Source of the DNA: Schlegelella_A sp963778525
GTDB lineage: Bacteria > Pseudomonadota > Gammaproteobacteria > Burkholderiales > Burkholderiaceae_C
Direction of reading: 5' to 3'
NCBI GenBank assembly: GCA_963778525.1
Contig: CAVZUJ010000009.1
Coordinates: 620,001-684,000, forward strand
DNA length: 64,000 bases
The translations under genes were made by a program, and so were the position numbers. How positions within the stretch are numbered: position 1 is the stretch's first letter; every line of letters begins with the position of its first letter. This document shows positions 27,072 through 37,519 of this stretch, one piece after another. The notes under the pieces were generated by a model that was not told the origin of the DNA, made no database searches, and saw only the letters and a list, made by a program, of their open reading frames with translations.

Positions 27072-27836
27072 TCAATTCGACCAGCCGCCGTCGATGACCT
27101 GCGTCGTGCCCGTGGTGAAGGCCGCCTCGTCGCTCGCCAGATAGACGGCCAGCGCCGCGATCTCGGCGGCGCGGCCGACCCGGCCCATCGGCTGGCGCGC
27201 GACGAACGCCGCCTGTACCTGCGCCTCGCTCTGGCCGCTCGCTTTCGCCTGCGCCGCGATCCGCTCGCGCAGCGACGGCGACTCCACCGTGCCCGGGCAG
27301 ATGGCGTTGCAGCGGATGCCGCGAGTGATGAAGTCGGCAGCGATCGATTTCGTCAGGCCGATCACGGCCGCCTTGGTGGCGCCGTAGACGAAGCGGTTCG
27401 GCGCGCCCTTGATGCTGCCCGCCACCGAAGCCATGTTGATGATCGAGCCGCCGCCGCTCTCCAGCATCGGCGGCAGGAAGGCGCGGATCAGCCGGTACAT
27501 GGAGCGCACGTTGAGATCGAAGGAGAAGTCGAATGCGATCTCGTCGCAATCGAGAACGGTGCCGGCATGCACGTAGCCGGCGCCGTTGAAGAGCACGTTC
27601 ACCGGCCCCTTGGCCAGGGCCTCGATCGAGGCCGCGAGCACGGCGCTGGCATCGGTCACGTCGAGGCGCCGCGTTTCGCAGCCGGTGCTGCGCTGCAGGT
27701 CGGCGAGCAGCTCGTCGTTGATGTCGGTGGCGATGACGCGCGCGCCTTCGCGCACGAAGGCTTCTGCGGTGGCCCGGCCGATGCCCTGGCCGGCGGCGGT
27801 GATGAAGGCGGTCTTGCCCTTGAGGCGGTCGGTCAT
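27072..27836 (-). CDS. SDR-family dehydrogenase (sugar-acid type)
   Basis: A 254-residue classical short-chain dehydrogenase. The cofactor motif is TAAGQGIG, and the acidic residue after strand 2 (ATDIND) indicates NAD preference. The catalytic Asn is in FDLNVRS, Ser in NMASVAGS, and Tyr/Lys in VYGATK. The C-terminus TTGTTQVIDGGWSN is typical. It resembles 3-hydroxybutyrate dehydrogenase type 2, L-fucose dehydrogenase and 2-keto-3-deoxy-L-rhamnonate/fuconate 4-dehydrogenase enzymes. As the first gene of the FAH/FUSC/UxaA/MBL operon it probably oxidises the 2-keto-3-deoxy acid before the FAH step. The mdtA-like gene diverges 237 bases away. Confidence 0.88.
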   Translation of the reverse strand: MTDRLKGKTAFITAAGQGIGRATAEAFVREGARVIATDINDELLADLQRSTGCETRRLDVTDASAVLAASIEALAKGPVNVLFNGAGYVHAGTVLDCDEIAFDFSFDLNVRSMYRLIRAFLPPMLESGGGSIINMASVAGSIKGAPNRFVYGATKAAVIGLTKSIAADFITRGIRCNAICPGTVESPSLRERIAAQAKASGQSEAQVQAAFVARQPMGRVGRAAEIAALAVYLASDEAAFTTGTTQVIDGGWSN

Positions 27837-28073
27837 GGCGGGCTCCGAGGCGGTGGTGGGTGCGCGACGAAGAAGCTCGACCGGGCGGGTAAAGAATAGT
27901 TTCGCCGCGATTGCGGCGTCAACACAGGGTTTGCCCCGCGCCACGCGGCGCCCGGTGGACCGTGCGGGCGCGCCGGTTGCTGCTTGCGCTCTCGGCCTGC
28001 CTTTCATCGCTTGGAGGCGTGCTTTCGACCTTTCGTTTGATAGCCTTCGCGCGCACACAGCGAATCGCCACGC

Positions 28074-29501
28074 ATGGAACAACCTCCCGCAGACGATCTT
28101 CCTCCCGCCCCGCCGTCGGCAGCGCCCGCGCTCCAGCCCGAGCCGCCGCGACGGCGCCGCTGGTTCGGCGCGCTCGTCGCCGTGCTGGCCCTGATCGCGC
28201 TCGCTGCGCTCGCCTGGTACCTGACGCATCGGCCGGTGGCAAGCAGCGGCGGCTTCGGCGGCGCCGGTGCGGCGGCATCGGGTGCTTCCGGCGTGGCCGG
28301 CGGCCCGGGCGGAGCTGGCGGCGCTGGCGGAGCTGGCGGCGCACGTGGCGGTCGGGGCAGCGCCGGGGCAAGCACCGTCGGCGTGGCGGTCGCCACGCGT
28401 GCCGACCTGCCCGTCTATCTCGATGCCCTCGGCACGGTGATGCCGACGGCCACGGTGACGGTGCGGCCCCAAGTCTCGGGCGTGATCCTGCAGGTGCTCT
28501 ACAGCGAAGGCCAGATGGTGAAGAAGGGCCAGCTCATCGCCACCATCGATCCGCGCCCGTTCGAGATCGCCCTGCAGCAAGCCACCGGCGCGCGCCTGCG
28601 CGACGAGGCCCAGCTCGAGAGCAACCGGGTCCAGCTGCAGCGCTACCGCACGCTGTTGAGCCAGGACTCGATCGCGCGCCAGGATGTCGACACCCTGGCA
28701 GCGACGGTCAAGCAGCTCGAAGCGACGATCGTCATCGACAAGGCGAACGAGAACACGGCGCGCCTGAACCTGAGCTATTGCCGGATCGTGGCGCCGACCG
28801 ATGGCCGTGTCGGCCTGCGCCCGATCGATCCCGGCAACTACATCGCCGCCGGCGATGCCAACGGCGTCGGCGTCATCACCAAGGTGGCGCCGATCGACGT
28901 CGAGTTCGCGGTGCCGCAGGACAGCGTGCCCGAGATTCAGGGCCGCGCCGCGTCGGACGTGCTCGCAGTCACGGCCTTCGACCGGACCCGCACGAAGAAG
29001 CTGGACGAAGGGCGCTTCTCGACGCTCGACAACCAGATCGACACGCAGACCGGCACGGTCAAGGCCAAGGCCCGCTTTCCCAATGCGACGACGCAGCTCT
29101 TTCCGAACCAGTTCGTCAACGCCCGGCTGCTCTTGCGCATCCAGAAGGGCGCCATCGTCATTCCGGTGACGGCGATGCGGCATGGCCCGAACGGCGACTT
29201 CGTCTACGTGCTGAACGAAGACCGCACGGTGTCGATCCGCAACGTGACGCGCGGTATCGCCACCACCGACATGATCGCCGTCGACAAGGGCCTCGACCTC
29301 GGCGAGCGCGTCGTCACCGAAGGCGGTGATCGCCTGAAGGACGGCGCTCGCGTGCAGCTCGCGGCCGATCGGCCGGCCTCCGGCGCTTCGGGCGCATCCG
29401 GCGGCCGACGCGCCGCCTCCGGAGTGGACGGCGCTGCGTCCGGCCAGCGCCGCCGGCAACGCAATTCGTCCGAAGGCGGCGCTTCCGCTCCTGCCTCTTG
29501 A
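28074..29501 (+). CDS. mdtA: RND efflux periplasmic adaptor (MdtA-like)
   Basis: A 475-residue membrane-fusion protein. One N-terminal membrane anchor (about 28-48) follows a Pro-rich cytoplasmic tail. An unusual Gly/Ala-rich spacer (about 57-100) precedes the lipoyl/barrel-sandwich half (VRPQVSGVILQVLYSEGQMVKKGQ), the helical hairpin, the matching lipoyl half (RIVAPTDGRVGLRPIDPGNYI) and the beta-barrel/membrane-proximal domains. It ends in another Ser/Ala/Gly/Arg-rich tail. It bridges the MdtB/MdtC inner-membrane pumps to the outer-membrane factor. Its stop overlaps the TTG start of mdtB (TTGA). Confidence 0.9.
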   Translation: MEQPPADDLPPAPPSAAPALQPEPPRRRRWFGALVAVLALIALAALAWYLTHRPVASSGGFGGAGAAASGASGVAGGPGGAGGAGGAGGARGGRGSAGASTVGVAVATRADLPVYLDALGTVMPTATVTVRPQVSGVILQVLYSEGQMVKKGQLIATIDPRPFEIALQQATGARLRDEAQLESNRVQLQRYRTLLSQDSIARQDVDTLAATVKQLEATIVIDKANENTARLNLSYCRIVAPTDGRVGLRPIDPGNYIAAGDANGVGVITKVAPIDVEFAVPQDSVPEIQGRAASDVLAVTAFDRTRTKKLDEGRFSTLDNQIDTQTGTVKAKARFPNATTQLFPNQFVNARLLLRIQKGAIVIPVTAMRHGPNGDFVYVLNEDRTVSIRNVTRGIATTDMIAVDKGLDLGERVVTEGGDRLKDGARVQLAADRPASGASGASGGRRAASGVDGAASGQRRRQRNSSEGGASAPAS

Positions 29502-32500
29502 GCCCTTCTCGCCCGTTCATCCAGCGGCCGGTGGCGACTTCGCTGCTGATGCTGGCGATCGTCCTCGCCGGACTCGTCGGCTTCAGGTTCCTGCCGCTCT
29601 CGGCGCTGCCGCAGGTCGACTACCCGACGATCCAGGTGCAGACGCTCTATCCCGGCGGCAGCCCGGAAGTGATGAGCAACACCGTGACGGCGCCGCTCGA
29701 GCGCCAGTTCGGGCAGATGGCCGGCCTCGACCGGATGAGCTCGACGAGCGCGGCGGGCGTCTCCATCATCACCTTGCAGTTCACCCTCGGCCTGACGCTC
29801 GACGTTGCCGAGCAGGAGGTGCAGGCGGCGATCAACGCCGGCGGCTCGCTGCTGCCGGCCGACCTGCCGGCGCCGCCGGTGTACGCCAAGGTGAATCCGG
29901 CCGATGCGCCGGTGCTGACCCTGGCCATCACCTCCGACACGCTGCCGCTCACCGATGTGCAGAACCTGGTCAACACGCGCCTGGCGCAGAAGATCAGCCA
30001 GGTCTCGGGCGTGGGCCTGGTGTCGCTGAGCGGCGGACAGCGGCCGGCGGTGCGCATCCAGGCCAACACGCAGGCGCTCGCCGCCAACGGCATCGGCCTC
30101 GACACACTGCGCACCGCGATCACCTCGGCCAACGCCAACGGCGCCAAGGGCAGTTTCGATGGGCCCAAGCGCGGCTACACCATCGACTCGAACGATCAGC
30201 TGCTGACGGTCGACGACTACAAGAACCTGATCGTCACCTACAAGAATGGTGCGCCGGTCCGCCTGCTCGACGTGGCCCGCGTCGTCAACAGCGCCGAGAA
30301 CACGCAGCTCGGCGCATGGGTCGGCATGGATTGCCCCAAGGCCTCGGCCACCGCCGCGAGCGACGCCGGCGCCGCGGCCGCGCCGGCCTGCAACGGCGGC
30401 CGCATGCTCACGCCAGCGATCATCATGAATGTGCAGCGCCAGCCGGGCGCCAACGTGATCGGCACCGTCAACGCCATCAAGGCGCAGCTGCCCGAGCTGC
30501 GCGCCGCCTTGCCGAGCAGCCTGAAGATCGACGTGCTGAGCGACCGCACCAACGGCATCCGCGCATCTGTCGACCATGTGGAGATGGAGCTGGTGCTGGC
30601 GGTGGTGCTGGTCGTGCTGGTGATCTTCGCCTTCCTCGGCAGCCTGCGCGCGACGGTGATCGCCAGCGTTGCCGTGCCGATCTCGCTGATCGGCACCTTC
30701 GGCCTGATGTACCTGATGGGCTACAGCCTCAACAACCTGAGCCTGATGGCGCTGACGATCGCCACCGGCTTCGTCGTCGACGACGCGATCGTGATGATCG
30801 AGAACATCGCCCGCTACATCGAGGAGGGCGAGCCGCCGATGGCTGCCGCCATCAAGGGCGCGACGCAGATCGGCTTCACCATCATCTCGCTGACGGTCTC
30901 GCTGGTGGCCGTGCTGATCCCATTGCTCTTCATGGGCGACGTCGTCGGGCGGCTGTTCCGCGAGTTCGCGGTGACGCTGGCCATCACCATCCTCATTTCC
31001 GCCGTCGTCTCGCTGACGCTGGTGCCGATGATGTCGGCGCGCTGGCTGAAGCGCGCCGAGAAGAAGAAGAGCGGCTTCGGCGCGAAGGCGCAGAACTTCT
31101 TCGAGCGCGTCATGCAGCGCTACGACCGTTCGCTCGTCTGGGTCATCGATCACCAGGGCCTCACGCTCGTCGTGGCCCTGCTGACCTTCCTGCTGACCGT
31201 GCTGCTGTACCTGCTGATCCCGAAGGGCCTGTTCCCGACCCAGGACACCGGCCAGCTGCAGGGCCGCCTCGAGGCGGCGCAGGACGTCTCGTACGACCGG
31301 ATGTCGCAGCTGCAGCAACAGGCGGCCTGGGCGATCCTGCAGGATCCGGCGGTCGACAACCTGAGCTCCTTCGTCGGCGTCGACGCGGCCAACAACACCA
31401 TGCTGCACACCGGCAGCATGCTCATCAACCTGCGCGCCAGTCACGGCGACCAGCAGGCGGTGATGGATCGCTTGCGCCAGCGTGTGCGCCAGCTCGCCGG
31501 CGCGACCTTGAACGTGCAGCCGACGCAAGACCTGACCATCGACGCCGAGACCGGCCCGACGCAATACCGCGTCTCGCTCGAAGGCGTCGACAGCGCCACC
31601 ATCACGACCTGGATGAACCGCCTGATCCAGCGCCTGCAGAGCGCGCCGCAGGTCCGCAACGTCAGCAGCGACGCCGGTGCGCAGGGCCTGGCCGCCTTCG
31701 TCAACGTCAATCGAGACACCGCGGCGCGGCTCTCGATCACCGCCAGCTCGGTCGACGACGCGCTCTACAGCGCCTTCGGCCAGCGCATCGTCTCGACCAT
31801 CTTCACCGAGACCAACCAGTACCGCGTCATTCTCGAGGCCCAGCCCGACAACATCACGACGCCCGAGGGGCTGGGCCAGCTCAACCTGATCGCCGGCTCG
31901 GGCAAGCCGACGCCACTCTCGGCCATTGCCAGCATCACCGAGCAGAGCGCGCCGCTCGAGATCACGCACGTCTCGCAGTACCCGGCGAGCACCCTCAACT
32001 TCGATACGGCGCCGGGCGTGGCGCTGGGCGCCGGCGTCGATGCGATCCGCCAGGCCGCCAAGGACATCGGCCTGCCCAGCAGCATGACCATGACCTTCCT
32101 GGGCGCCTCGGGCGCCTACGAGAAGTCGCTCGCGAACCAGCTCTGGCTGATCCTGGCGGCGGTGATCTGCGTCTACATCGTTCTCGGCGTGCTCTACGAG
32201 AGCTACGTCCACCCGCTGACGATCCTTTCGACGCTGCCGTCGGCGGGCGTCGGCGCGCTGCTCGCCTTGATGATCACCGGCAACGACCTCGGCGTGATCG
32301 GCATCATCGGCATCATCCTTCTCATCGGCATCGTCAAGAAGAACGCGATCATGATGATCGACTTCGCGATCGATGCCGAGCGCAACCAGAACATGAGCGC
32401 GCGCGACGCCATCCACCAGGCCGCGCTGCTGCGCCTGCGGCCGATCCTGATGACGACCCTGGCCGCGCTCTTCGCGGCGGTGCCGCTGATGCTGAGCTGG

Positions 32501-32701
32501 GGCGAAGGTGCCGAGCTGCGCCGGCCGCTCGGCCTGGCCATCTTCGGCGGCCTGATCGTCAGCCAGCTGCTGACGCTGTTCACGACGCCGGTGATCTATC
32601 TCGCCTTCGATCGCCTCGGCGGCGGCACGACGCGCATCGTCGCGGCCGATGAAGAAGGCCCGGCCGAGGGCAGCGGCGATGCGCCGGAGGTGGCGGCGTG
32701 A
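29498..32701 (+). CDS. mdtB: RND multidrug efflux pump subunit MdtB-like
   Basis: A 1067-residue resistance-nodulation-division transporter of the hydrophobe/amphiphile efflux family. It has twelve membrane segments and two large periplasmic loops, the N-terminal FIQRPVATSLLMLAIVLAG, and the proton-relay Asp pair in TGFVVDDAIVMIEN on helix 4. The start is TTG 29498, overlapping the mdtA stop by 4 bases, which is a rare start codon in a coupled position. MdtB and MdtC form a mixed trimer in Escherichia coli, and the presence of a second pump gene next door fits that. An insert of about 25 residues with Cys (DCPKASATAASDAGA) in the first periplasmic loop is not typical. Confidence 0.93.
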   Translation: MSPSRPFIQRPVATSLLMLAIVLAGLVGFRFLPLSALPQVDYPTIQVQTLYPGGSPEVMSNTVTAPLERQFGQMAGLDRMSSTSAAGVSIITLQFTLGLTLDVAEQEVQAAINAGGSLLPADLPAPPVYAKVNPADAPVLTLAITSDTLPLTDVQNLVNTRLAQKISQVSGVGLVSLSGGQRPAVRIQANTQALAANGIGLDTLRTAITSANANGAKGSFDGPKRGYTIDSNDQLLTVDDYKNLIVTYKNGAPVRLLDVARVVNSAENTQLGAWVGMDCPKASATAASDAGAAAAPACNGGRMLTPAIIMNVQRQPGANVIGTVNAIKAQLPELRAALPSSLKIDVLSDRTNGIRASVDHVEMELVLAVVLVVLVIFAFLGSLRATVIASVAVPISLIGTFGLMYLMGYSLNNLSLMALTIATGFVVDDAIVMIENIARYIEEGEPPMAAAIKGATQIGFTIISLTVSLVAVLIPLLFMGDVVGRLFREFAVTLAITILISAVVSLTLVPMMSARWLKRAEKKKSGFGAKAQNFFERVMQRYDRSLVWVIDHQGLTLVVALLTFLLTVLLYLLIPKGLFPTQDTGQLQGRLEAAQDVSYDRMSQLQQQAAWAILQDPAVDNLSSFVGVDAANNTMLHTGSMLINLRASHGDQQAVMDRLRQRVRQLAGATLNVQPTQDLTIDAETGPTQYRVSLEGVDSATITTWMNRLIQRLQSAPQVRNVSSDAGAQGLAAFVNVNRDTAARLSITASSVDDALYSAFGQRIVSTIFTETNQYRVILEAQPDNITTPEGLGQLNLIAGSGKPTPLSAIASITEQSAPLEITHVSQYPASTLNFDTAPGVALGAGVDAIRQAAKDIGLPSSMTMTFLGASGAYEKSLANQLWLILAAVICVYIVLGVLYESYVHPLTILSTLPSAGVGALLALMITGNDLGVIGIIGIILLIGIVKKNAIMMIDFAIDAERNQNMSARDAIHQAALLRLRPILMTTLAALFAAVPLMLSWGEGAELRRPLGLAIFGGLIVSQLLTLFTTPVIYLAFDRLGGGTTRIVAADEEGPAEGSGDAPEVAA

Positions 32702-35700
32702 ACCTGTCGCTGCCGTTCGTGCGACGCCCGATCGGCACGGTCCTGCTCACCGTCGGCGTGGCGCTGGCCGGCATCACCGGCTTCTTCCTGCTGCCGATCT
32801 CGCCGCTGCCGCAGGTCGACTATCCGGTGATCTCGGTGAGCGCGGCCATTCCGGGCGCCAGCCCGCGAGACCATGGCCACCAGCGTCGCGACGCCGCTCG
32901 AGCGCCGGCTCGGCACGATCGCCGGCGTCAACGAGATCACGTCGTCGAGCAACACCGGCTCGGCCCGCGTCACGCTGCAATTCGATCTCAGCCGCGACAT
33001 CGACGGCGCGGCGCGCGAGGTGCAGGCGGCGATCAACGCCAGCCGGGTCGACTTGCCGACGACGCTGCGCAGCAACCCGACCTATCGCAAGGCCAACCCG
33101 GCGGCCTCGCCGGTGATCATCCTGGCGCTGACCTCGAAGACGAAGACGCCGGGGCAGATCTACGAGGCGGTCTCGAACGTGCTGAGCCAGCGCCTGTCGC
33201 AGGTCGATGGCGTGGGCGACGTCGAGATCGGTGGCGGTTCGCTGCCGGCGGTCCGCATCGAGCTGCTGCCGTTCGCGCTCAGCCGCTACGGCATCAGCAC
33301 CGAGGACGTTCGCGCCGCCGTCCAGGCGAGCAACGCGAACCGGCCGAAGGGCACGGTCCAGGGCGAAGGCCGGCGCCTGCAGATCTACACCCAGACCCCG
33401 GCCCTGCGCGCCAGCGACTACGCGCCGATGGTGATCGCCTGGCGCAACGGCTCGGCGGTGCGGCTGCAGGATGTGGCCCAGGTCATCGACGGCGTCGAGG
33501 ACACGCGCACGCTCGGCCTCTTCAACGGCGAGCCGGCGATCATCATCCTGGTCACGCGCCAGCCGTCGGCCAACATCATCCAGACCGTCGACTCGGTGCG
33601 CGCCCTGCTGCCCGAGCTGCAGGCCGAGCTGCCCGCCGACGTGACCTTGCAGGTGGCCTCGGACAGCACCAACTCGATCCGCTCTTCGCTGCACGAGGTC
33701 GAGGTCACGCTCGTCATTTCGGTGATCCTGGTCGTGCTCGTGGTGAGCGTCTTCCTGCGCAGCCTGCGCGCCACCTTCGTGCCGGCGGTGGCCACCGTCG
33801 TCGCCCTGCTCGGCACCTTCGGTGTGATGTACCTGCTCGGCTATTCGCTCAACAACCTGAGCCTGATGGCCCTCACCGTGGCCACCGGCTTCGTCGTCGA
33901 CGACGCCATCGTCGTGCTCGAGAACACCAGCCGGCACATCGAGGCCGGCATGACGCGGATGCGGGCTGCGCTGCTCGGCGCACGCGAGGTCGGCTTTACC
34001 GTGCTTTCGATCAGCGTCTCGCTGGTGGCGGTCTTCATTCCGCTGCTCTTCATGGGCGGCCAGACCGGGCGGCTCTTCCGCGAATTCGCGGTCACGCTTT
34101 CGGCGTCGGTCCTCATCTCGCTCGTGATCTCGCTGACGACGACCCCGATGATGTGCGCCTGGCTGCTCAGGCCGGGCGGCGAATCGGAAAAGCGTCCGGG
34201 CTGGCCGGCGCGTGTCGCCGAGCGCGGCTACCAGTGGCTGCTGCGCCGCTATGAAGCCAGCCTCGACTGGGCGCTCGACAGCAAGGCGCTGGTGATGCTG
34301 ATCCTGGTTGCCGTGGTCGGCCTGAACGTCTACCTGTTCGCGGTGGCGCCGAAGGGGTTCTTCCCGCAGCAGGACAGCGGCCAGATCATCGCCGGCCTGC
34401 GCGCCGACCAGAGCATCTCGTCGGGCGCGATGGCGACCAAGCTGCGTCAGGTCGTCGACATCATCCATCGCGATCCGGCCGTCGACACCGTGGTCGGCTT
34501 CACCGGCGGCTCGCGCGCCGGCGGCGGCTTCATGTTCGTCAACCTCAAGCCCGCGTCGCAGCGTAGCGACAGCGGCAACGCCGTGATCGCGCGGCTCAGG
34601 CCGCAGCTCGCCGAGGTCACCGGCCTGTCGATCTTTCTCAGCACGGTGCAAGTGGTGCGCTCGGGCGGCCGGCAGAGCAACTCGACCTACCAGTACACGT
34701 TGAAGAGCGACAACCTCGCCGACCTGCGCACCTGGGCGAGCAAGCTCGCCGACGAGATGAAGCGGCAAAGCGCGCTCGTCGACGTCGACACCGACCAACA
34801 GGACAACGGCGTCGAGACCATGGTCAAGGTGGACAGCAACAGTGCCCGCCGTCTCGGCCTGACCGCGAGCGCGATCGACGCCGCGCTCTACGACGCATTC
34901 GGCCAGCGCCAGGTGGCGACGATCTACACGAGCTGAACCAGTACCACGTGGTCATGGAATGGGCGCCGGGCTACACGCGCGGCCCGAACGCGCTGACCGA
35001 CGTGTACGTCCCGGCGACGCGCACGGTGGTCAGCAACGGCCAGGCGGTGAACGTCGAATCGACGGCGACGACGAGTGCGATCACCGGCAGCACGAACCTG
35101 CCGGTGTCGGCCAACCCGGCGCTGAAGAACGCGTCGTCGGGCAACGTGCTGAGCAACAGCGCCACCAATCTCGTGCCGCTGACCTCGGCCGCCACTTTCT
35201 ACGAAGGCTCGGCGCCGACGTCGGTCAACCACCAGGACGGCGAGCTCGCGACCACGGTGTCGTTCAACCTCGCCGACGGCGCGAACCTGAACGAGGCCAA
35301 GGAGCAGATCGCCGAGGCCGAAGCCAACATCGGCATGCCGACGAACGTCCGCGGCGCCTTCGCCGGGCACCGCCTCGAGCGCGCAGCAATCGCAAGGGCA
35401 GCAGCCGATGCTCATCGTCGCGGCGATCGTCGTCATCTACATCGTGCTCGGCATCCTCTACGAGAGCCTGATCCATCCGATCACGGTGCTCTCGACGCTG
35501 CCTTCGGCCGGCGTCGGCGCCGTGCTGGCATTGCTCCTGTTCCGGATGGAGCTCTCGATCATCGCCCTGATTGCGATCTTCCTGCTGATCGGCATCGTCA
35601 AGAAGAACGCCATCCTGATCATCGACTTCGCGCTCGAGGCCGAGCGGGCGCGCGGCCTGAGCTCGCTCGAAGCGGTGCGCGAAGCGTGCCTGCTGCGCTT

Positions 35701-35947
35701 TCGCCCGATCCTGATGACGACGCTGGCGGCGGCGCTCGGCGCCCTGCCGCTGGCGATCGGCTTCGGCGAAGGCTACGAGCTGCGCCAGCCGCTCGGCGTG
35801 GCCATCATCGGCGGCCTGATCGCGAGCCAGCTGCTGACCCTGCTGACGACGCCGGTCGTCTACATCCTGCTCGACAAGCTGCGCCGCCGCGCGCCCGACG
35901 AGCGCCACCTGAGCCGTGCCGGCGGCAACGTCGCCGCCGCCGCATGA
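32698..35947 (+). CDS. mdtC: RND multidrug efflux pump subunit MdtC-like (three frame breaks)
   Basis: A protein of about 1082 residues once three one-base errors are corrected: an extra base near 32866 (GASP-ETMATSVATPLERR), a missing base near 34930 (ATIYT-ELNQYHVVMEW) and an extra base near 35370 (VRGAFAG-TASSAQQSQGQQP). It has the same fold as its neighbour, with the proton-relay segment TGFVVDDAIVVLEN and the C-terminal KKNAILIIDFALEAER. The second periplasmic loop carries a long Ser/Thr/Asn-rich insertion (about 34990-35200). It starts with GTG at 32698, overlapping the mdtB stop by 4 bases, and ends with an ATGA overlap into the outer-membrane factor gene. Confidence 0.87.
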
Positions 35948-37410
35948 CCTTCATGAACATCCACTCGAGGTCCCGCAACCCGCCTGCGTCGCCGCCGCGC
36001 CTCGCGCTGGCCGTCGTTGTCGCGGCCGCGCTTGCCGCCTGCACCATCGGCCCGGAGTATGAGCGGCCGAGCGCGCCGACGCCTGCGAGCTACAAGGAAG
36101 CGGCCGCCGGCTGGGTCGAGGCCGCACCGGCCGACCTGCTCGATCGCGGCGACTGGTGGACGCTCTTCGGCGATGCCGAGCTGAACAAGCTGGTGCCGCA
36201 GGTCGAAGTCTCGAACCAGAACGTCGCGGCCGCGGTGGCGGCCTACGCGCAGGCGCGGGCGCTGGTGCGCGAGCAGGACGCGGCGCGCTTTCCGGCGCTG
36301 GCGCTCGACGCCGGCGTCAGCCGCTCCGGCGCCGGCAGTCCCGGCCCCAACGGCAAGCGCGTCGCCAATTCCTTTCACGCTACCCTCGATGCCAGTTGGG
36401 AACCCGATGTCTGGGGCCGCTTGCGCCTGGCCGTCACCGGCGCCGAGGCCAGTGCCCAGGCGAGCGAAGCCGATCTCGCGGGGGCACGCCTCTCGGCGCA
36501 AGCCGAGTTGGCCACCGACTACTTCGCGCTGCGCGAGACCGACGCCGAAGAGGCGCTGCTGCGCAGCAGCGTCGAGGGCTACCAGCGCGCGCTGAAGATC
36601 ACCCAGAACAGCTACGACGCCGGCATCACGGCAAAGACCGATGTGCTGCAGGCCGAGACCACGCTTGCCAACGCGCAGGCCGACCTGGTCTCCGAAATCG
36701 GCAAGCGGGCGCAGCTCGAGCACGCCATCGCGGTGCTGGCCGGCAAGCCACCGGGCGACTTCAGCATCGCCGTGGCCGAATGGTCGATGCGCGTTCCCGC
36801 GGTGCCGCTCGGCGTGCCCTCGACGCTGCTGCAGCGCCGGCCCGACATCGCCTCGGCCGAGCGCGCCGTCGCGGCGGCGAATGCGCAGATCGGGATCCAG
36901 CGTTCGGCCTATTTCCCCAACTTTTCGCTGAGCGGCACGTTCGGCTTTGCCGGCTCGCATGTGCCGGGTCTGTTCAGCGCGTCGAGCAGCCTCTGGTCGG
37001 TCGGCCTCTCGGTGGCGCAGACGATCTTCGATGCCGGCGCAACGACCGCCCGGGTCGAGGGTGCCGAGGCCGCGCACGACCGCGCCGTGGCCCAGTATCG
37101 GCAGATCGTGCTGAGCGCATTTCAAAGCGTCGAGGACCAGCTCAGCTCGAGCCGTGCCCTGGCCGATCAGGAGAGCCTGCGGCGCAAGGCTTCGCAGGCC
37201 GCCGACCTGACCGAGCAGCAGCTGCTGAACCGATATCGCGCCGGCCAGGTGGCCTACACCGATGTCGTCACGGCGCAGGCGTCGGCGCTCAGCGCGAGGC
37301 GCACGCTGGTGCAATTGCAGAGCAGCCAGCAGGCGACGGCGATTGCCCTGATCCAGGCTCTCGGCGGAGGTTGGCACGCGCCGCAAGCACAGACCGAAGC
37401 GCCACGCTGA
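35944..37410 (+). CDS. Outer-membrane efflux factor (NodT family lipoprotein)
   Basis: A 488-residue TolC-like channel of the RND outer-membrane factor lipoprotein family. The signal peptide ends with lipobox LAAC, then TIGPEYERPSAPTP typical of NodT/OprM proteins, then two coiled-coil/beta repeats (QVEVSNQNVAAAVAAYAQA... and ...AHDRAVAQYRQIVLSAFQSVEDQL) that build the trimeric tunnel. It completes the tripartite pump with the three upstream genes; its ATG overlaps the mdtC stop (ATGA), so all four genes are translationally coupled. Confidence 0.92.
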   Translation: MTFMNIHSRSRNPPASPPRLALAVVVAAALAACTIGPEYERPSAPTPASYKEAAAGWVEAAPADLLDRGDWWTLFGDAELNKLVPQVEVSNQNVAAAVAAYAQARALVREQDAARFPALALDAGVSRSGAGSPGPNGKRVANSFHATLDASWEPDVWGRLRLAVTGAEASAQASEADLAGARLSAQAELATDYFALRETDAEEALLRSSVEGYQRALKITQNSYDAGITAKTDVLQAETTLANAQADLVSEIGKRAQLEHAIAVLAGKPPGDFSIAVAEWSMRVPAVPLGVPSTLLQRRPDIASAERAVAAANAQIGIQRSAYFPNFSLSGTFGFAGSHVPGLFSASSSLWSVGLSVAQTIFDAGATTARVEGAEAAHDRAVAQYRQIVLSAFQSVEDQLSSSRALADQESLRRKASQAADLTEQQLLNRYRAGQVAYTDVVTAQASALSARRTLVQLQSSQQATAIALIQALGGGWHAPQAQTEAPR

Positions 37411-37519
37411 TTGCCAGAGAGGCTCGTGCTCGCCCCGGCGAGGCGCGCCATGTATCGAAACACCCTAGGGTCCGCGTCCGGGCCCTCCACGAGAATCGTC
37501 GCATCCATAGAAGGGCGCG

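Noticed and set aside
28250..28380. Gly/Ala-coding repeat in mdtA as a DNA repeat element
   Set aside because: The repetition is at codon level (GGC/GCT-rich) and fits a flexible protein spacer; there is no longer repeat unit elsewhere in the window.
32698..35947. Programmed frameshifting in mdtC
   Set aside because: There are three separate sites with mixed insertion and deletion, no slippery heptamer or pseudoknot seen, and the same kind of break occurs in unrelated genes nearby.
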